Shown here: positions 15,626 to 26,324 of the stretch, one piece after another
Numbering within the stretch: position 1 is the stretch's first letter
Layout of the letters: every line of letters begins with the position of its first letter
NCBI RefSeq assembly: GCF_009363255.1
Contig: NZ_CP045318.1
Coordinates: 782,001 to 846,000 of the forward strand
Length of the DNA stretch: 64,000 bases
Reading direction: 5' to 3'
Origin: Roseivivax sp. THAF197b
GTDB lineage: Bacteria; Pseudomonadota; Alphaproteobacteria; Rhodobacterales; Rhodobacteraceae
Notes under the pieces: model-generated
Told to the model about the DNA's origin: nothing
The model's database searches: none
What the model saw: only the letters and a program-made list of their open reading frames with translations
Made by a program: the position numbers and the translations under genes

Positions 15626-17575
15626 TCAGTCGCGCTGATCGGGCGGGGTCGCATCCGCACCCAATGTCGCGACGATCTCATCGAGCGCTGCAACTGCGGT
15701 CTGCTTTTCGCCGAGACGGCGGACGGTCACCGTACGCTCCTCGACCTCGCGGTGGCCGATGGCGAGGATGACCGGCACCTTGCCCACGGAATGCTCGCGG
15801 ACCTTGTAATTGATCTTCTCGTTGCGGATGTCGGCTTCGGCGCGGACGCCTGCCTTTTGCAGCTTGGCGACCACCTCGTGCACGTAATCGTCTGCCTCCG
15901 ACACGATGGAGGCCACGACGACCTGGCGCGGGGCCAGCCAGAAGGGCAGTTTGCCCGCGTGTTCCTCGATCAGGATGCCGATGAAGCGTTCGAACGAGCC
16001 CAAAACCGCGCGGTGCAGCATGACGGGGCGGTGCTTCGCCCCGTCGGCGCCTACATAGGTTGCGTCGAGCCGTTCCGGCAGGACAAAATCGACCTGCAGC
16101 GTGCCACATTGCCAATCCCGGCCGATTGCGTCGGTCAGAACAAACTCCAGCTTCGGTCCGTAGAAAGCGCCTTCGCCGGGGTTCAGCTCGAACGCACAAC
16201 CTGCGGCAGTCGTGGCCGCCTTGAGGGCGGCTTCGGACTTGTCCCAGACGGCATCCGATCCCGAACGGGTCTCTGGACGGTCGGAGAACTTGACTTTGAA
16301 GCTTTCGAATCCGAGGTCGCGGTAGATTTCACTGAGAAAGTCGATAAAGCGTCGTGTTTCATCTTCGATCTGATCCTCTCTGCAGAAAATATGAGCGTCA
16401 TCCTGCGTAAATCCGCGGACACGCATTATACCGTGCAAGGCACCGGATGGTTCATATCTATTGCACGATCCGAATTCGGCCATGCGCAGAGGAAGATCGC
16501 GGTAAGACTTTAACCCTTGGTTAAAAATCTGGACGTGGCAGGGGCAATTCATCGGCTTGAGCGCATTGACCGCCTTTTCGCGGGCATGCTCCTCGTCCAC
16601 CTCGACGATAAACATGTGCTCCTGGTACTTGTCCCAGTGGCCCGAGGCCTCCCACAATTTGCGGTCGACGACCTGGGGCGTGTTGACCTCGACGTAGCCG
16701 CCCGCGCGCTGCTGACGGCGCATGTAATCCTGAAGGCTCGTGTAGATCGACCAGCCGTTGGGGTGCCAAAAAATCTGGCCCGGCGCCTCTTCCTGCATGT
16801 GGTAGAGGTCCATCTCGCGGCCGAGCTTGCGGTGATCGCGCTTCGCGGCCTCTTCGAGCATGTGCAGATGCGCCTTGAGGTCTTCCTTGTTCTTGAAGGC
16901 CACGCCGTAGATTCGCTGGAGCATCGCGCGGGAGCTGTCGCCGCGCCAGTAAGCGCCCGCCACGGACATCAGCTTGAACCCATCCGCGGGGACCTGACCG
17001 GTATGTTGCAGATGCGGGCCGCGGCAGAGGTCCTGCCAGTCGCCGTGCCAGTACATGCGCAACGGCTCGTCGCCCGGAATGGCGTCGATCAGCTCGACCT
17101 TGTAGGGCTCGCCATTGGCCTCATAGTGCGCCACGGCCTTGTCGCGCGGCCAGACCTCGGTGCGGACGGGCTCGCGCGCGGCGATGATCTGCTTCATGCG
17201 CTTTTCGATCTCGCCCAGATCCTCGGGCGTGAAGGGCTCGGCGCGGTCGAAATCGTAGTACCAGCCGTTCTCGATAACGGGGCCGATGGTGACCTTCACG
17301 TCCGGCCAGATCTCCTGCACGGCGCGGGCCATGATGTGCGCGAGGTCGTGGCGAATGAGCTCGAGCGCCTGAGCGTCGTCCTGAAGCGTATGAATGGCGA
17401 TGGCGCTGTCAGCCTCGATGGGCCATTGCAGGTCCCAATGCGCGCCGTTCACGCTTGCGGATATGGCTTTCTTCTCCAGCGATTTGGAGATCGATGCGGC
17501 CACCTCGGCGGGCGTCACGCCAGCCGCGTAGTCGCGCGCATTGCCATCAGGAAAAGTCAGGGAAATCTGGGCCAT
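15626..17575 (-). CDS. thrS: Threonine--tRNA ligase
   Basis: A 649-residue class II aminoacyl-tRNA synthetase charging tRNA-Thr. It has an N-terminal TGS domain (residues 1-62, [19 protein letters not shown]), an editing domain with the [11 protein letters not shown] motif near residue 75, and the catalytic core with zinc-binding [11 protein letters not shown], motif 2 region [15 protein letters not shown] and motif 3 ([21 protein letters not shown]). The C-terminal anticodon-binding domain follows ([12 protein letters not shown]). Length is normal. No tRNA-like T-box leader is seen. Confidence 0.98.
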   Translation of the reverse strand: MAQISLTFPDGNARDYAAGVTPAEVAASISKSLEKKAISASVNGAHWDLQWPIEADSAIAIHTLQDDAQALELIRHDLAHIMARAVQEIWPDVKVTIGPVIENGWYYDFDRAEPFTPEDLGEIEKRMKQIIAAREPVRTEVWPRDKAVAHYEANGEPYKVELIDAIPGDEPLRMYWHGDWQDLCRGPHLQHTGQVPADGFKLMSVAGAYWRGDSSRAMLQRIYGVAFKNKEDLKAHLHMLEEAAKRDHRKLGREMDLYHMQEEAPGQIFWHPNGWSIYTSLQDYMRRQQRAGGYVEVNTPQVVDRKLWEASGHWDKYQEHMFIVEVDEEHAREKAVNALKPMNCPCHVQIFNQGLKSYRDLPLRMAEFGSCNRYEPSGALHGIMRVRGFTQDDAHIFCREDQIEDETRRFIDFLSEIYRDLGFESFKVKFSDRPETRSGSDAVWDKSEAALKAATTAAGCAFELNPGEGAFYGPKLEFVLTDAIGRDWQCGTLQVDFVLPERLDATYVGADGAKHRPVMLHRAVLGSFERFIGILIEEHAGKLPFWLAPRQVVVASIVSEADDYVHEVVAKLQKAGVRAEADIRNEKINYKVREHSVGKVPVILAIGHREVEERTVTVRRLGEKQTAVAALDEIVATLGADATPPDQRD

Positions 17576-17712
17576 TGGCCAGCACTCCTCGTCGGTTTGG
17601 CGCCCACGGAACGCCCGGTTGCGGGTATATGTCGATGTGCGACTGAATGGCCGGGGGGGAACCCGCTGTCAAGACGGGCGTTCGGTAGCATGATTGCAGA
17701 CAAGGATGGGAC

Positions 17713-18978
17713 ATGGTCGACGTGACGGACACCGACGCTAAAGATCTCTATGGCACGCTGACCGACGATGGCGGGGAAGCCTCCGCGCGCGAGGCTCGCG
17801 ACGGTCTGCGGCACATGCTGTCGCTGTCGATGACGAAGGTGTCGGACGGCCTGATCTCGCCGAAGCTGGTGCTGACCTGGATCATGCAATCCATCGGCGC
17901 GCCTGCCGCCCTCGTGGGGCTTCTGGTCCCGATCCGCGAAGCCGGAGCGCTGCTGCCTCAGGTCCTGCTGGCCGGGCCCGTCGAGGCGATGCGGTACCAT
18001 AAGTGGATGTGGATCGCGGGCGCGCTGGGGCAGGGTATCGCGGCTGCCTGCATCGCGGTCGCAGCATTGACGCTGGAAGGCTGGGTTGGCGGGCTTGCGA
18101 TTTGCGGGCTTCTGGCGGTGCTGGCCGTCTCCCGCGCGGCCTGTTCGGTGAGCTACAAGGACATCCTCGGCAAGACGGTGAAAAAGACGCGCCGCGGCGC
18201 GGTCAAGGGCGTTGCGGGGTCGGCCTCCTCCGCGGCGGTGCTGATCTTCGCGTTGCTTCTGCTGTCGGGCCTAATGCAGGACATCACACCGCTTGCCATC
18301 GCGGTAGGCCTCGCTGCCGTACTCTGGATCGTGGCCGCGGCCATCTTTACCCGCGTTGAAGAAGAGGCGTCCGAGCCGGGAGAGAGAGATGGTCTTAACC
18401 TGGCGCCGCTCCGGGAAGATGCGCAGTTCCGCCGCTTCATTGCCGCGCGCGGCTTTCTGACCGCGACCGCTTTGGCCCCGCCCTATCTGGTGCTGCTCGA
18501 CGATGGTGGTGGCGCGCTTCAGAAATTGGGTGCGCTCCTGTTGGCCTCGGCAGCGGCCGCGTTCGTGTCGTCTTATATCTGGGGACGGCTGTCGGACCGT
18601 TCCTCGCGGCGGGTGCTGATCCTGGCGGGGCTGAGCGGCAGTGCGGCCATGGTCGTCGCGGTGGTCGCAGCGCTTCTGGGGTTCACCTCCGCGATTTGGG
18701 TGACGCCCGTCATCCTGTTCGGGCTTCAGATCGCCTATCAGGGGGTGCGGTCGGGCCGGTCCACGTATCTCGTCGATATGGCGCCGGAGGATCAACGCGC
18801 CTCCTACGCGGCCCTTGCCAACACCGCGATCGGAACGCTGCTGCTCGTCGCAGGCGCCTTTGGTGGTGCGCTTGCGACCTTGGGGCCGGAGATCGCATTG
18901 GCCGGATTTGCCGTTCTGTCCGCATTGGGCGCTGTCACGGCGCTGGGCCTCAATGAGGTCGAGGAACTGGCGGATTAA
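17713..18978 (+). CDS. MFS transporter
   Basis: A 421-residue membrane protein with about 11 hydrophobic segments. After a polar 50-residue N-terminus comes WIMQSIGAPAALVGLLVPIREAGALLPQ, matching the first-to-second helix region of major facilitator proteins. The characteristic loop is present in the second half (YIWGRLSDRSSRRVLI, the G-x-L-(S/A)-D-R motif A). The substrate cannot be told. It is divergent from thrS with a 137-bp spacer. Confidence 0.85.
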   Translation: MVDVTDTDAKDLYGTLTDDGGEASAREARDGLRHMLSLSMTKVSDGLISPKLVLTWIMQSIGAPAALVGLLVPIREAGALLPQVLLAGPVEAMRYHKWMWIAGALGQGIAAACIAVAALTLEGWVGGLAICGLLAVLAVSRAACSVSYKDILGKTVKKTRRGAVKGVAGSASSAAVLIFALLLLSGLMQDITPLAIAVGLAAVLWIVAAAIFTRVEEEASEPGERDGLNLAPLREDAQFRRFIAARGFLTATALAPPYLVLLDDGGGALQKLGALLLASAAAAFVSSYIWGRLSDRSSRRVLILAGLSGSAAMVVAVVAALLGFTSAIWVTPVILFGLQIAYQGVRSGRSTYLVDMAPEDQRASYAALANTAIGTLLLVAGAFGGALATLGPEIALAGFAVLSALGAVTALGLNEVEELAD

Positions 18979-19077
18979 GCAGGCTGGTCTTGGCCCGGTC
19001 ACGCGCCGGGTCGGACTGGCGCCGCCCGCGTGAGTTCGGCATAGTCCCGCAAGGCAGAGTGCAAACGGGCAGATGGA

Positions 19078-19830
19078 ATGAGCGGCACGCAGCGACTGAC
19101 AAGCCCCGAGGGGCGCGATCTGGCTTACGTGAAGACCAATGGGGAAGGGCCCTGCATCGTCTTCCTGTCAGGCTACAAGTCGGACATGGAAGGCACCAAG
19201 GCGGTGCATCTCGAGGCCTGGGCCAAGGCGCAGGGCCGCGCCTTCCTGCGGTTCGATTATTCCGGGCACGGCCAGTCGGGCGGCGCGTTCGAGGACGGCT
19301 GCATCGGCGATTGGGCCGCAGATGCCGAAGCGGTGATCCGACATGCAACGACCGGCCCCGTGGTGCTGGTCGGCTCTTCCATGGGGGGCTGGATCGCCAC
19401 GTTGATGACCCGGCGTCTGAGCGAGGTCGCGGGTTTCGTCGGCATCGCCGCGGCGCCCGATTTCACGGAAGATGCGTTCTGGGCGAGCTTCAGCGCGGAT
19501 GATCGCGACCGGCTCATGGCCGACGGGCAGATCGCGCTGCCCTCGGAATATGACGATCCCTACATCATCACCCGGCGCCTGATCGAGGATGGCCGAGAGA
19601 ACCTTGTCATGCGCACGCCATTGCCGATGCCCTATCCGGTGCGCCTTCTTCAGGGGACGGAGGACGGCTCCGTCACGCGGGAGACGGCGTTGCAGCTGCT
19701 CGATCACATCGACGGGCAGGATGTGCGGCTGAGCCTCGTGAAGGGGGCTGATCACCGCTTTTCCGACCCCGCCTGTCTCGCGCTCATCGAGGCGGCGATC
19801 CTCGAGGTTCTGGCAGGGTCCGAGGCGTGA
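19078..19830 (+). CDS. Alpha/beta hydrolase
   Basis: A 250-residue alpha/beta-hydrolase. The catalytic triad is visible as the nucleophile elbow GSSMGGW (Ser near residue 101), an Asp in GTEDGSV near residue 194 and a His in KGADHRFSD near residue 223. The oxyanion-loop region reads FLSGYKSDMEGTKA and the following DYSGHGQSGG is typical of the ABHD10/esterase-like branch. The substrate is unknown. Its stop overlaps the GTG start of a second hydrolase (GTGA), so the two are translationally coupled. Confidence 0.85.
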   Translation: MSGTQRLTSPEGRDLAYVKTNGEGPCIVFLSGYKSDMEGTKAVHLEAWAKAQGRAFLRFDYSGHGQSGGAFEDGCIGDWAADAEAVIRHATTGPVVLVGSSMGGWIATLMTRRLSEVAGFVGIAAAPDFTEDAFWASFSADDRDRLMADGQIALPSEYDDPYIITRRLIEDGRENLVMRTPLPMPYPVRLLQGTEDGSVTRETALQLLDHIDGQDVRLSLVKGADHRFSDPACLALIEAAILEVLAGSEA

Positions 19831-20813
19831 GATGGGTCGTCAGGCTGCTCTCGGGGCTTATCCTCGTTGTGGCAGTGGCGCTCTGGCTCGCCCCGGAGGA
19901 GCCAGATGATCTGAGCGCCCAATTCGATGAAGCCCTGCTGTCGGACGGCGTCGACGCTTACCTGGAAGGACGGGAGGCGCGCGTCCCGGATCTGCGCGAA
20001 GGAGCTGCAAAACGGGTGATCTGGGCGAGGGTGCCGGAAGATCGGACCGAGTGGGCGGTCGTCTATCTGCATGGCTTCTCGGCAGGGCCCGAGGAAATCC
20101 GCCCGGTGCCGGACCGCGTGGCTGAGGCGCTGGGGGCCAACCTCTATTTCGCGCGCCTGACGGGACATGGCCGCGACGGGGCCGCGATGGCCGAAGCCAG
20201 CCTGCCGCATTGGATGGGGGACGTGGCCGAGGCGATGGCCATCGGACGGCGTATCGGGGAGCGGGTTCTCGTCCTTGGCACCTCGACCGGCGGCACGCTC
20301 GCAACCCTGGCCGCTCATGACCCGGATCTTTCCGAAGATGTCGCGGGGCTAGTCCTGATCTCGCCGAACTACCGCGTTAAAAGTCTCTCCGCGATGATTC
20401 TGACTTGGCCGGGCGTGCGCTATTGGGGGCCGCTCCTTGCCGGGGCGGAGCGCCGCTTCTCGCCGCAGAATGCGGATCACGCCGCGCATTGGACCACAGC
20501 CTATCCCACCACCGCGCTGCTGCCGATGGCCGAGACGGTGAAGGCCGCGCGTGCCGTGCCGCATGACCGGATCGACACGCCTGCGCTCTTCGTGTTCTCG
20601 GATCTCGATCAGGTCGTCGATGCGGGCGTGACGCGGCAGGTGGCCTCGGCCTGGGGCGGGCCCGTGGAGATCATGCCCGTCGATCCCGCCCGGACTGAGC
20701 CTGCGGCGCATGTGATCGCGGGCGATATCCTGTCGCCGGAGATGACCGGGCCTGTTGTGGCTCGCATCGTCGACTGGGCCCGCGCCCTCCCCGTCGCGCC
20801 CGTCTCTGATTAA
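19827..20813 (+). CDS. Membrane-anchored or exported alpha/beta hydrolase
   Basis: A 328-residue protein with GTG start (MRWVVRLLSGLILVVAVALWLA), giving an N-terminal hydrophobic anchor or uncleaved signal. The hydrolase fold follows: VVYLHGFSAG (oxyanion HG), ARLTGHGRDG, nucleophile GTSTGG near residue 154, and FSDLDQVVD with a candidate acid. The third triad residue would be a His in PAAHVIAGDI. It overlaps the preceding cytosolic hydrolase, suggesting related substrates on two sides of the inner membrane. Substrate unknown. Confidence 0.8.
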   Translation: MRWVVRLLSGLILVVAVALWLAPEEPDDLSAQFDEALLSDGVDAYLEGREARVPDLREGAAKRVIWARVPEDRTEWAVVYLHGFSAGPEEIRPVPDRVAEALGANLYFARLTGHGRDGAAMAEASLPHWMGDVAEAMAIGRRIGERVLVLGTSTGGTLATLAAHDPDLSEDVAGLVLISPNYRVKSLSAMILTWPGVRYWGPLLAGAERRFSPQNADHAAHWTTAYPTTALLPMAETVKAARAVPHDRIDTPALFVFSDLDQVVDAGVTRQVASAWGGPVEIMPVDPARTEPAAHVIAGDILSPEMTGPVVARIVDWARALPVAPVSD

Positions 20814-20883
20814 TCCGCGCTTAACCAATCCCGCGTTAGACCCGAGCTGAATCGAAGACCGGCAAGGCAGAGCAGGGCAGCGC

Positions 20884-21846
20884 GTGAAGGACTGGAGCGA
20901 TCAGAGCGTCGATTTCGCCGAAACCCTGAGGGGGGTGGCCGATGCCGTTTGGGGCAGGGCCGAATTCGGACGGTTGTTCGAGGCGCATCTGCATCCCGAC
21001 GCGATCCTGCGGGGGCCGGATCACCTTCTTCAGGGGCGCTTGGCGATTGCGACGGCGGCGCTGCAGCCGTTGGCGGCGTTTCCGGGGCGCAGCCTATATG
21101 TCGAGGATGCGGGATGGACCGCGATCGCGGGTGGCACGCGGGCAGGCGCTTTACGGCTGTTTTGCGAGGGCACGCATGACGGGGCCGGGCTTTACGGGCC
21201 AGCCACCGGCAAGGCGGCGAAATACCGCGTTCTGATGGATGTTGCGGCCAAGGGGGCCGTGATCGGTGAGGTCTGGCGCTTGCGCGACAGTGCGGCGATC
21301 TTCGCCGCCCTTGGCCTCGATCCGGAACGTTGGGCGGCGGAGCGTCTCGCCTGGGGCGACCGCGACAGCGCGCCCTTTCGACCCGGTATCGATGAGCCCG
21401 GGGCTTACACGGCGCAGGGCAATGGCAGCGAATGGGGCCGCGCCTGGGCCGCACTCCTCGAGCGCGCGATGGATGGGGGCTTCGATCTTTTCGATGGTCA
21501 GACCGACCCTGCCGCCGAAATCGCGCTGCCGGGCGGCATCACCCGGCGTGGGGGTGCGGCGGCACGGCAATTCTGGCTGGGCCTGCGCGCGGCCTTCCCT
21601 TCGGCGCAATTCAAGGTGCATCACCGCTTCGGGCTGGAGACGCCGCTTCTGCCGCCGCGGGCTTTCCTGCGCTGGTCTCTGGACGGACGCCATGACGGGC
21701 CGGGGCTGTTCGGGGCACCGACCGGAGCGGAGGTGCATGTCATGGGCATGAGCCAGGCCGAATTCGGCCCCGGTGGCCTGCGCCGGGAATGGACGCTCAT
21801 CGATCCGGGCGCGATCTGGATGCAGATCAAGGCGCAGACGGGCTGA
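20884..21846 (+). CDS. Tandem SnoaL/NTF2-like protein
   Basis: A 320-residue protein (GTG start) made of two copies of an NTF2/SnoaL-like cone fold, roughly residues 1-150 and 180-318. Each copy ends with a paired motif (HDGAGLYGPATGK / HDGPGLFGAPTGAEV) and a 'GEVWRLRD' or 'RREWTLID' strand, so the halves are internally homologous. SnoaL-like domains are found in polyketide cyclases and small-molecule isomerases and also in carbonyl-metabolising enzymes. No partner biosynthetic genes are adjacent, so function is open. Confidence 0.75.
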   Translation: MKDWSDQSVDFAETLRGVADAVWGRAEFGRLFEAHLHPDAILRGPDHLLQGRLAIATAALQPLAAFPGRSLYVEDAGWTAIAGGTRAGALRLFCEGTHDGAGLYGPATGKAAKYRVLMDVAAKGAVIGEVWRLRDSAAIFAALGLDPERWAAERLAWGDRDSAPFRPGIDEPGAYTAQGNGSEWGRAWAALLERAMDGGFDLFDGQTDPAAEIALPGGITRRGGAAARQFWLGLRAAFPSAQFKVHHRFGLETPLLPPRAFLRWSLDGRHDGPGLFGAPTGAEVHVMGMSQAEFGPGGLRREWTLIDPGAIWMQIKAQTG

Positions 21847-22002
21847 GCGTAGGTCGGGCTGCGTGGCGAGGGGCGCATCCCCGCGCGCCTGTAATTGCGG
21901 CATAAGCGTGCTTGTTTTGCTGGCAATGACACGGCGGATTGGCTAGACTCCGCGTCAGACCCGGAAAACCGGGCATTCGAGGCAGTTATTCAGGCGGTTT
22001 TC

Positions 22003-23169
22003 ATGACCGAGATGGTGTACGGCACGGTCCGGGTGCGCGACAGCGAACCCGTGTTGCCGAAATGGTGGCGGACAATCGACAAATGGTCGCTGTCCTGCAT
22101 CCTCATTCTCTTTGCAATCGGCATCCTTCTGGGGCTCGCGGCATCGCCGCCACTGGCGGAACGCAACGGCTTCGACGCGTTTCACTACGTGCAGCGTCAG
22201 GCCATCTTCGGAACGGTCGCGCTGATCGCGTTGGTCGTCACGTCGCTTTTGTCGCCGGTTCTCGTGCGCAGACTTGCGGTGCTGGCCTTCCTTGTGGCCT
22301 TTGTGGCGCTGGCGTTCCTGCCCCTGTTCGGCACCGATTTCGGCAAGGGCGCTGTGCGGTGGTACAGCCTCGGCTTTGCATCGGTGCAGCCGTCGGAATT
22401 CCTAAAACCCGCCTTCATCATCGTCGCGGCCTGGATGATGGCCGCCAGCCAGGAGATCGGTGGCCCGCCGGGGCGGCTTTGGTCCTTCTTTCTGGTCATG
22501 GCCATCGTGCTGATGCTGGCGATGCAGCCTGATTTCGGCCAGGCCTGCCTCGTGCTTTTCGGCTGGGGCGTGATGTATTTCGTAGCCGGTGCGCCCATGT
22601 TCCTGCTTCTGGGAATGGCCGGAATGGTCGTGCTGGGCGGCATGTTCGCCTACAACAATTCCGAGCATTTCGCGCGTCGCATCGACGGCTTCCTCAACCC
22701 CGACATCGATCCCACGACCCAGATCGGCTACGCCACCAACGCGATCCAGGAGGGCGGCTTTTTCGGTGTCGGCGTGGGCGAGGGACAGGTGAAATGGTCG
22801 CTGCCCGACGCGCATACGGACTTCATCATCGCGGTTGCCGCCGAGGAATACGGCCTCGTCCTTGTCCTCTTCATCATCTGTCTTTATGCGAGCGTCGTCG
22901 TTCGGTCGCTCCTGCGGCTGATGAAGGAACGCGACCCCTTCATCCGGCTCGCAGGGACGGGGCTGGCCTGCATGTTCGGCGTCCAGGCGATGATCAATAT
23001 GGGCGTCGCGGTTCGGCTTCTGCCCGCGAAGGGGATGACCTTGCCCTTCGTGAGCTACGGCGGATCCTCGCTCATCGCGATGGGCATTTCGGTCGGCATG
23101 CTTTTGGCCTTCACACGGACACGGCCGCAGGGTGAGATTGGCGATATCCTGCGCGGGCGGCTGCGCTAG
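22003..23169 (+). CDS. ftsW: Peptidoglycan polymerase FtsW
   Basis: A 388-residue SEDS-family glycosyltransferase of the divisome with about ten transmembrane segments. Motifs include GKGAVRWYSLGFASVQPSEFLKP (SEDS signature), a DFGQACLVLFGWG segment, and VRLLPAKGMTLPFVSYGGSSLIAMG near the C-terminus. The start MTEMVYGTVRVR is preferred because the open upstream frame has no similarity. It begins the visible dcw cluster; murD and mraY, which usually precede it, are not here. Confidence 0.96.
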   Translation: MTEMVYGTVRVRDSEPVLPKWWRTIDKWSLSCILILFAIGILLGLAASPPLAERNGFDAFHYVQRQAIFGTVALIALVVTSLLSPVLVRRLAVLAFLVAFVALAFLPLFGTDFGKGAVRWYSLGFASVQPSEFLKPAFIIVAAWMMAASQEIGGPPGRLWSFFLVMAIVLMLAMQPDFGQACLVLFGWGVMYFVAGAPMFLLLGMAGMVVLGGMFAYNNSEHFARRIDGFLNPDIDPTTQIGYATNAIQEGGFFGVGVGEGQVKWSLPDAHTDFIIAVAAEEYGLVLVLFIICLYASVVVRSLLRLMKERDPFIRLAGTGLACMFGVQAMINMGVAVRLLPAKGMTLPFVSYGGSSLIAMGISVGMLLAFTRTRPQGEIGDILRGRLR

Positions 23170-23211
23170 CGGCCCGCCCCGGGCGCGGGACGAGACGGAA
23201 GGAGCGCGCAT

Positions 23212-24321
23212 ATGGCACAGCACGACCGCCCTCTTCTCGTGATCGCCGCCGGCGGCACGGGCGGGCACATGTTTCCCGCCCAGAGCCTGGCCGAGGTGAT
23301 GCTGCGGCGCGGCTGGCGGGTGAAACTCTCCACCGATGCGCGCGGCGCGCGGTATACCGGCGGCTTCCCGCATTCCGTTGAAATCGAGCAGGTCTCGAGC
23401 GCGACCTTCGCGCGGGGCGGCCTCCTCTCGAAGGCGCTGGTGCCGTTCCGGGTGGCGGGCGGCATCGTCGGCATGGCCATGCGCATGCTGCGCGACCGCC
23501 CCGACGTGGTCGTGGGCTTCGGCGGCTATCCCTCCATCCCGGCGCTGGGGGCCGCCACGCTGATGCGGCTTCCGCGGATGATCCATGAGCAAAACGGCGT
23601 GCTGGGCCGGGTGAACCAGATCTTTGCCCGTCGCGTCGATGCGGTGGCCTGCGGCACATGGCCGACAGCGCTGCCCGAAGGTGTCGAGGCGACGCATACG
23701 GGAAATCCCGTGCGCCTGTCGGTCCATGAGCGCCAGGGCGCGGCCTATATCCCGCCGGGCGATTACCCGATGTCGCTTCTGGTAATCGGCGGCTCTCAGG
23801 GGGCGCGGATCCTGTCGGATGTGGTCCCGCCCGCCATCGCCGCCTTGCCGATGGACATGCTCCAGCATCTGCGCGTCAGCCATCAGGCCCGCGACGAGGA
23901 TGGGGAACGGGTCGCGACCTTCTATGCCGAGAACGGCATCGATGCCGATGTGCAGCCCTTCTTCCACGATATCCCCGCCCGGATGAGCGAGGCGCAGCTC
24001 GTGATCTCGCGCTCGGGCGCATCCTCCGTAGCGGACCTTTCGGTGATCGGTCGCCCCGCGATCCTGATCCCCTTTGCCGCTGCCACCGGCGATCATCAGA
24101 CCGCCAATGCCCGCGCTCTGACCGAAGCCGGGGCCGCGATCCGCATTCCGGAATCCAAATTGACCGTCGAGGCCATGACGGACGCCATTCGAAGCGTGCT
24201 CGACCACCCGCAAGGCGCGCTGCAGATGGCGCAGGCCGCCCTTTCGGTGGGCCGCCCCGATGCCGCCGAGGCGCTGGCAGCCATGGTCGAGACACTTGCA
24301 GACAAGGACCAAGCGAAATGA
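23212..24321 (+). CDS. murG: UDP-N-acetylglucosamine--undecaprenyl-PP-MurNAc transferase MurG
   Basis: A 369-residue GT-B enzyme that converts lipid I to lipid II at the inner face of the membrane. It shows the acceptor loop [28 protein letters not shown], and the donor-site segment [18 protein letters not shown] with [23 protein letters not shown]. The ATG follows aaggagcgcgcat. The stop overlaps the murC ATG (ATGA). Confidence 0.98.
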   Translation: MAQHDRPLLVIAAGGTGGHMFPAQSLAEVMLRRGWRVKLSTDARGARYTGGFPHSVEIEQVSSATFARGGLLSKALVPFRVAGGIVGMAMRMLRDRPDVVVGFGGYPSIPALGAATLMRLPRMIHEQNGVLGRVNQIFARRVDAVACGTWPTALPEGVEATHTGNPVRLSVHERQGAAYIPPGDYPMSLLVIGGSQGARILSDVVPPAIAALPMDMLQHLRVSHQARDEDGERVATFYAENGIDADVQPFFHDIPARMSEAQLVISRSGASSVADLSVIGRPAILIPFAAATGDHQTANARALTEAGAAIRIPESKLTVEAMTDAIRSVLDHPQGALQMAQAALSVGRPDAAEALAAMVETLADKDQAK

Positions 24322-25721
24322 ACGCAGCCGCCGCCACCAAGTTGCCCACCGATGTGGGCCCCATCCATTTCGTCGGGATTGGCGGCATCGGCATGTCGGG
24401 CATTGCGGAAGTGCTGCTGAACCTTGGCTACACGGTGCAGGGATCGGACCTGAAGGCCTCGAAGATCACCGAGCGGCTCGAGAGCCTCGGCGCACGCATC
24501 TATGTGGGCCAGAACCCCAAGAACCTCGAGAATGCGGAGGTCGTGGTGATCTCGTCGGCGATCAAGCCAGGCAATCCCGAGCTGGATGCGGCGCGGCTCG
24601 CCGGTCTGCCGATCGTGCGCCGGGCCGAGATGCTGGCGGAGCTCATGCGGCTCAAGTCAAACATCGCGGTCGCGGGTACGCACGGCAAGACGACGACCAC
24701 GACGCTGGTGGCGGAGCTTCTGGTCGCGGGCGGGATCGACCCCACCGTCATCAACGGCGGCATCATCCACGCCTACGGCTCCAACGCGCGGATGGGGCAG
24801 GGCGAGTGGATGGTCGTGGAGGCCGACGAGTCGGACGGCACGTTCAACCGGCTGCCCGCCACTATCGCCATCGTGACCAATATCGACCCCGAGCATATGG
24901 AGCATTGGGGCGATTTCGAGCGGCTGAAGCAAGGCTTTACCGATTTCGTCTCGAACATCCCGTTTTACGGGCTCGCCGTGTGCTGCACCGATCACGAGGA
25001 GGTCCAGCGCCTCGTGGGCCGCGTCACCGACCGGCGCATCGTGACCTATGGCTTCAACACGCAGGCCGATGTGCGCGCGGTCAACCTGCGCTACGAGGAC
25101 GGTGTGGCGCATTTCGACATCGCGCTGCAGGCGGAGGGCCGCGTGATCGAGGATTGCGCGCTTCCGATGCCGGGCGATCACAACGTCTCGAACGCGCTGT
25201 CGGCCGTGGCGGTGGCGCGGCATCTCGGGATGAAGCCGTCCGAAATCCGCAAGGCACTGGCCGCATTTGGCGGCGTTAACAGAAGATTTACCCGCGTGGG
25301 CGAAGTTGGGGGCGTGACCGTGATCGACGATTACGGCCATCACCCGGTGGAGATTCAGGCTGTGCTGAAGGCTGCCCGCCATGCAACGAAGGGCCGCGTC
25401 ATCGCGGTGCATCAACCGCATCGTTACTCGCGGCTGCATTCGCTGTTCGATGATTTCTGCGCCTGCTTCAATGAGGCGGATGTCGTGGCCATTGCCGATG
25501 TCTACGCCGCGGGCGAGGATCCCATCGAGGGCGCGTCGCGCGACGACCTCGTTGGGGGGCTCATCCGTCACGGACATCGCAGCGCCCATGCGATCGACAA
25601 CGAAGACGACCTCGAGGCGCTGGTGCGCGCGGAGGCAAAACCGGGTGACATGGTGGTCTGCCTTGGCGCGGGTACGATCTCGGCCTGGGCCAATAACCTG
25701 CCCAAGCGGTTGAAGGGCTGA
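24318..25721 (+). CDS. murC: UDP-N-acetylmuramate--L-alanine ligase
   Basis: A 467-residue Mur ligase adding L-Ala to UDP-MurNAc. The N-terminal domain has [18 protein letters not shown]; the ATP loop is [14 protein letters not shown] near residue 115; the central domain has [12 protein letters not shown] and [11 protein letters not shown]; the C-terminal domain has [10 protein letters not shown] and QPHRYSRL. All catalytic motifs are intact. It overlaps murG and precedes two small DUF2484 genes. Confidence 0.98.
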   Translation: MNAAAATKLPTDVGPIHFVGIGGIGMSGIAEVLLNLGYTVQGSDLKASKITERLESLGARIYVGQNPKNLENAEVVVISSAIKPGNPELDAARLAGLPIVRRAEMLAELMRLKSNIAVAGTHGKTTTTTLVAELLVAGGIDPTVINGGIIHAYGSNARMGQGEWMVVEADESDGTFNRLPATIAIVTNIDPEHMEHWGDFERLKQGFTDFVSNIPFYGLAVCCTDHEEVQRLVGRVTDRRIVTYGFNTQADVRAVNLRYEDGVAHFDIALQAEGRVIEDCALPMPGDHNVSNALSAVAVARHLGMKPSEIRKALAAFGGVNRRFTRVGEVGGVTVIDDYGHHPVEIQAVLKAARHATKGRVIAVHQPHRYSRLHSLFDDFCACFNEADVVAIADVYAAGEDPIEGASRDDLVGGLIRHGHRSAHAIDNEDDLEALVRAEAKPGDMVVCLGAGTISAWANNLPKRLKG

Positions 25722-25724
25722 CCC

Positions 25725-25979
25725 ATGGCACCCGCATTGCTGACAGGGTGTTTCTGGGTGCTCGCGGCGACGATCACCGCCTGCCTGCCGATGAAGCGGC
25801 AATATATCCCCGGCGTGGCCCTTCTGGTCGCAGCGCCGTTTCTGTTGGTTTGGATCGGTGTCAGTATCGGCCCCGTATGGGCGCTTGCGGGATGTGCGGC
25901 CTTCCTGTCGATGTTCCGAAACCCGCTCAAATATTTCTGGGCCCGCCTGCGCGGCCACAAACCGGAGCTGCCGGAATGA
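25725..25979 (+). CDS. DUF2484 small membrane protein (copy 1)
   Basis: An 84-residue protein with three hydrophobic stretches (residues 3-18, 28-48, 50-64) and a basic tail (WARLRGHKPELPE). It matches DUF2484, a small membrane family found in Rhodobacterales between murC and murB; no function is known, but the conserved location suggests a role in envelope growth. It starts 3 bp after murC and overlaps the second copy by ATGA. Confidence 0.75.
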   Translation: MAPALLTGCFWVLAATITACLPMKRQYIPGVALLVAAPFLLVWIGVSIGPVWALAGCAAFLSMFRNPLKYFWARLRGHKPELPE

Positions 25980-26230
25980 CAACCTCGCTAATCCTCGCGC
26001 TGATCTGGGCGCTCTCGGCCAATATCCTTGCGATGATCCCGTCGCAGGACAATCACTGGCGACGCGCCTATGGCCTGATAGCGGTAGGCATCCCGCTCCT
26101 GGGCTACGTCACGTACGAGAACGGCCCGTGGATCGGACTTCTGGTCTTCGCGGCGGGGGCGAGCGTTTTGCGCTGGCCGATGCTGTATCTCGGGCGGTGG
26201 TTGCGGCGTCGCTTCGGGGCCGAAACCTGA
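25976..26230 (+). CDS. DUF2484 small membrane protein (copy 2)
   Basis: An 84-residue protein (MTTSLILALIWALSANILAMIPSQ...) with the same size and layout as the preceding gene: a first helix, a polar 'SQDNHWRRA' turn, two further helices and a basic end (GRWLRRRFGAET). Copy 1 has the equivalent 'PMKRQYIPG' turn, so the pair looks like a diverged tandem duplication. The four-base overlap indicates translational coupling. An upstream in-frame extension is open but overlaps copy 1 entirely. Confidence 0.75.
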   Translation: MTTSLILALIWALSANILAMIPSQDNHWRRAYGLIAVGIPLLGYVTYENGPWIGLLVFAAGASVLRWPMLYLGRWLRRRFGAET

Positions 26231-26324
26231 GTTGTCGGCGCGGTGCGTGGCGCGGCGATTGCCAAGAGGTAAGGCAGTCCGGGCGGGCTTGTAACTCGGA
26301 TCACTGCGCGCGATACCCGCGGCC

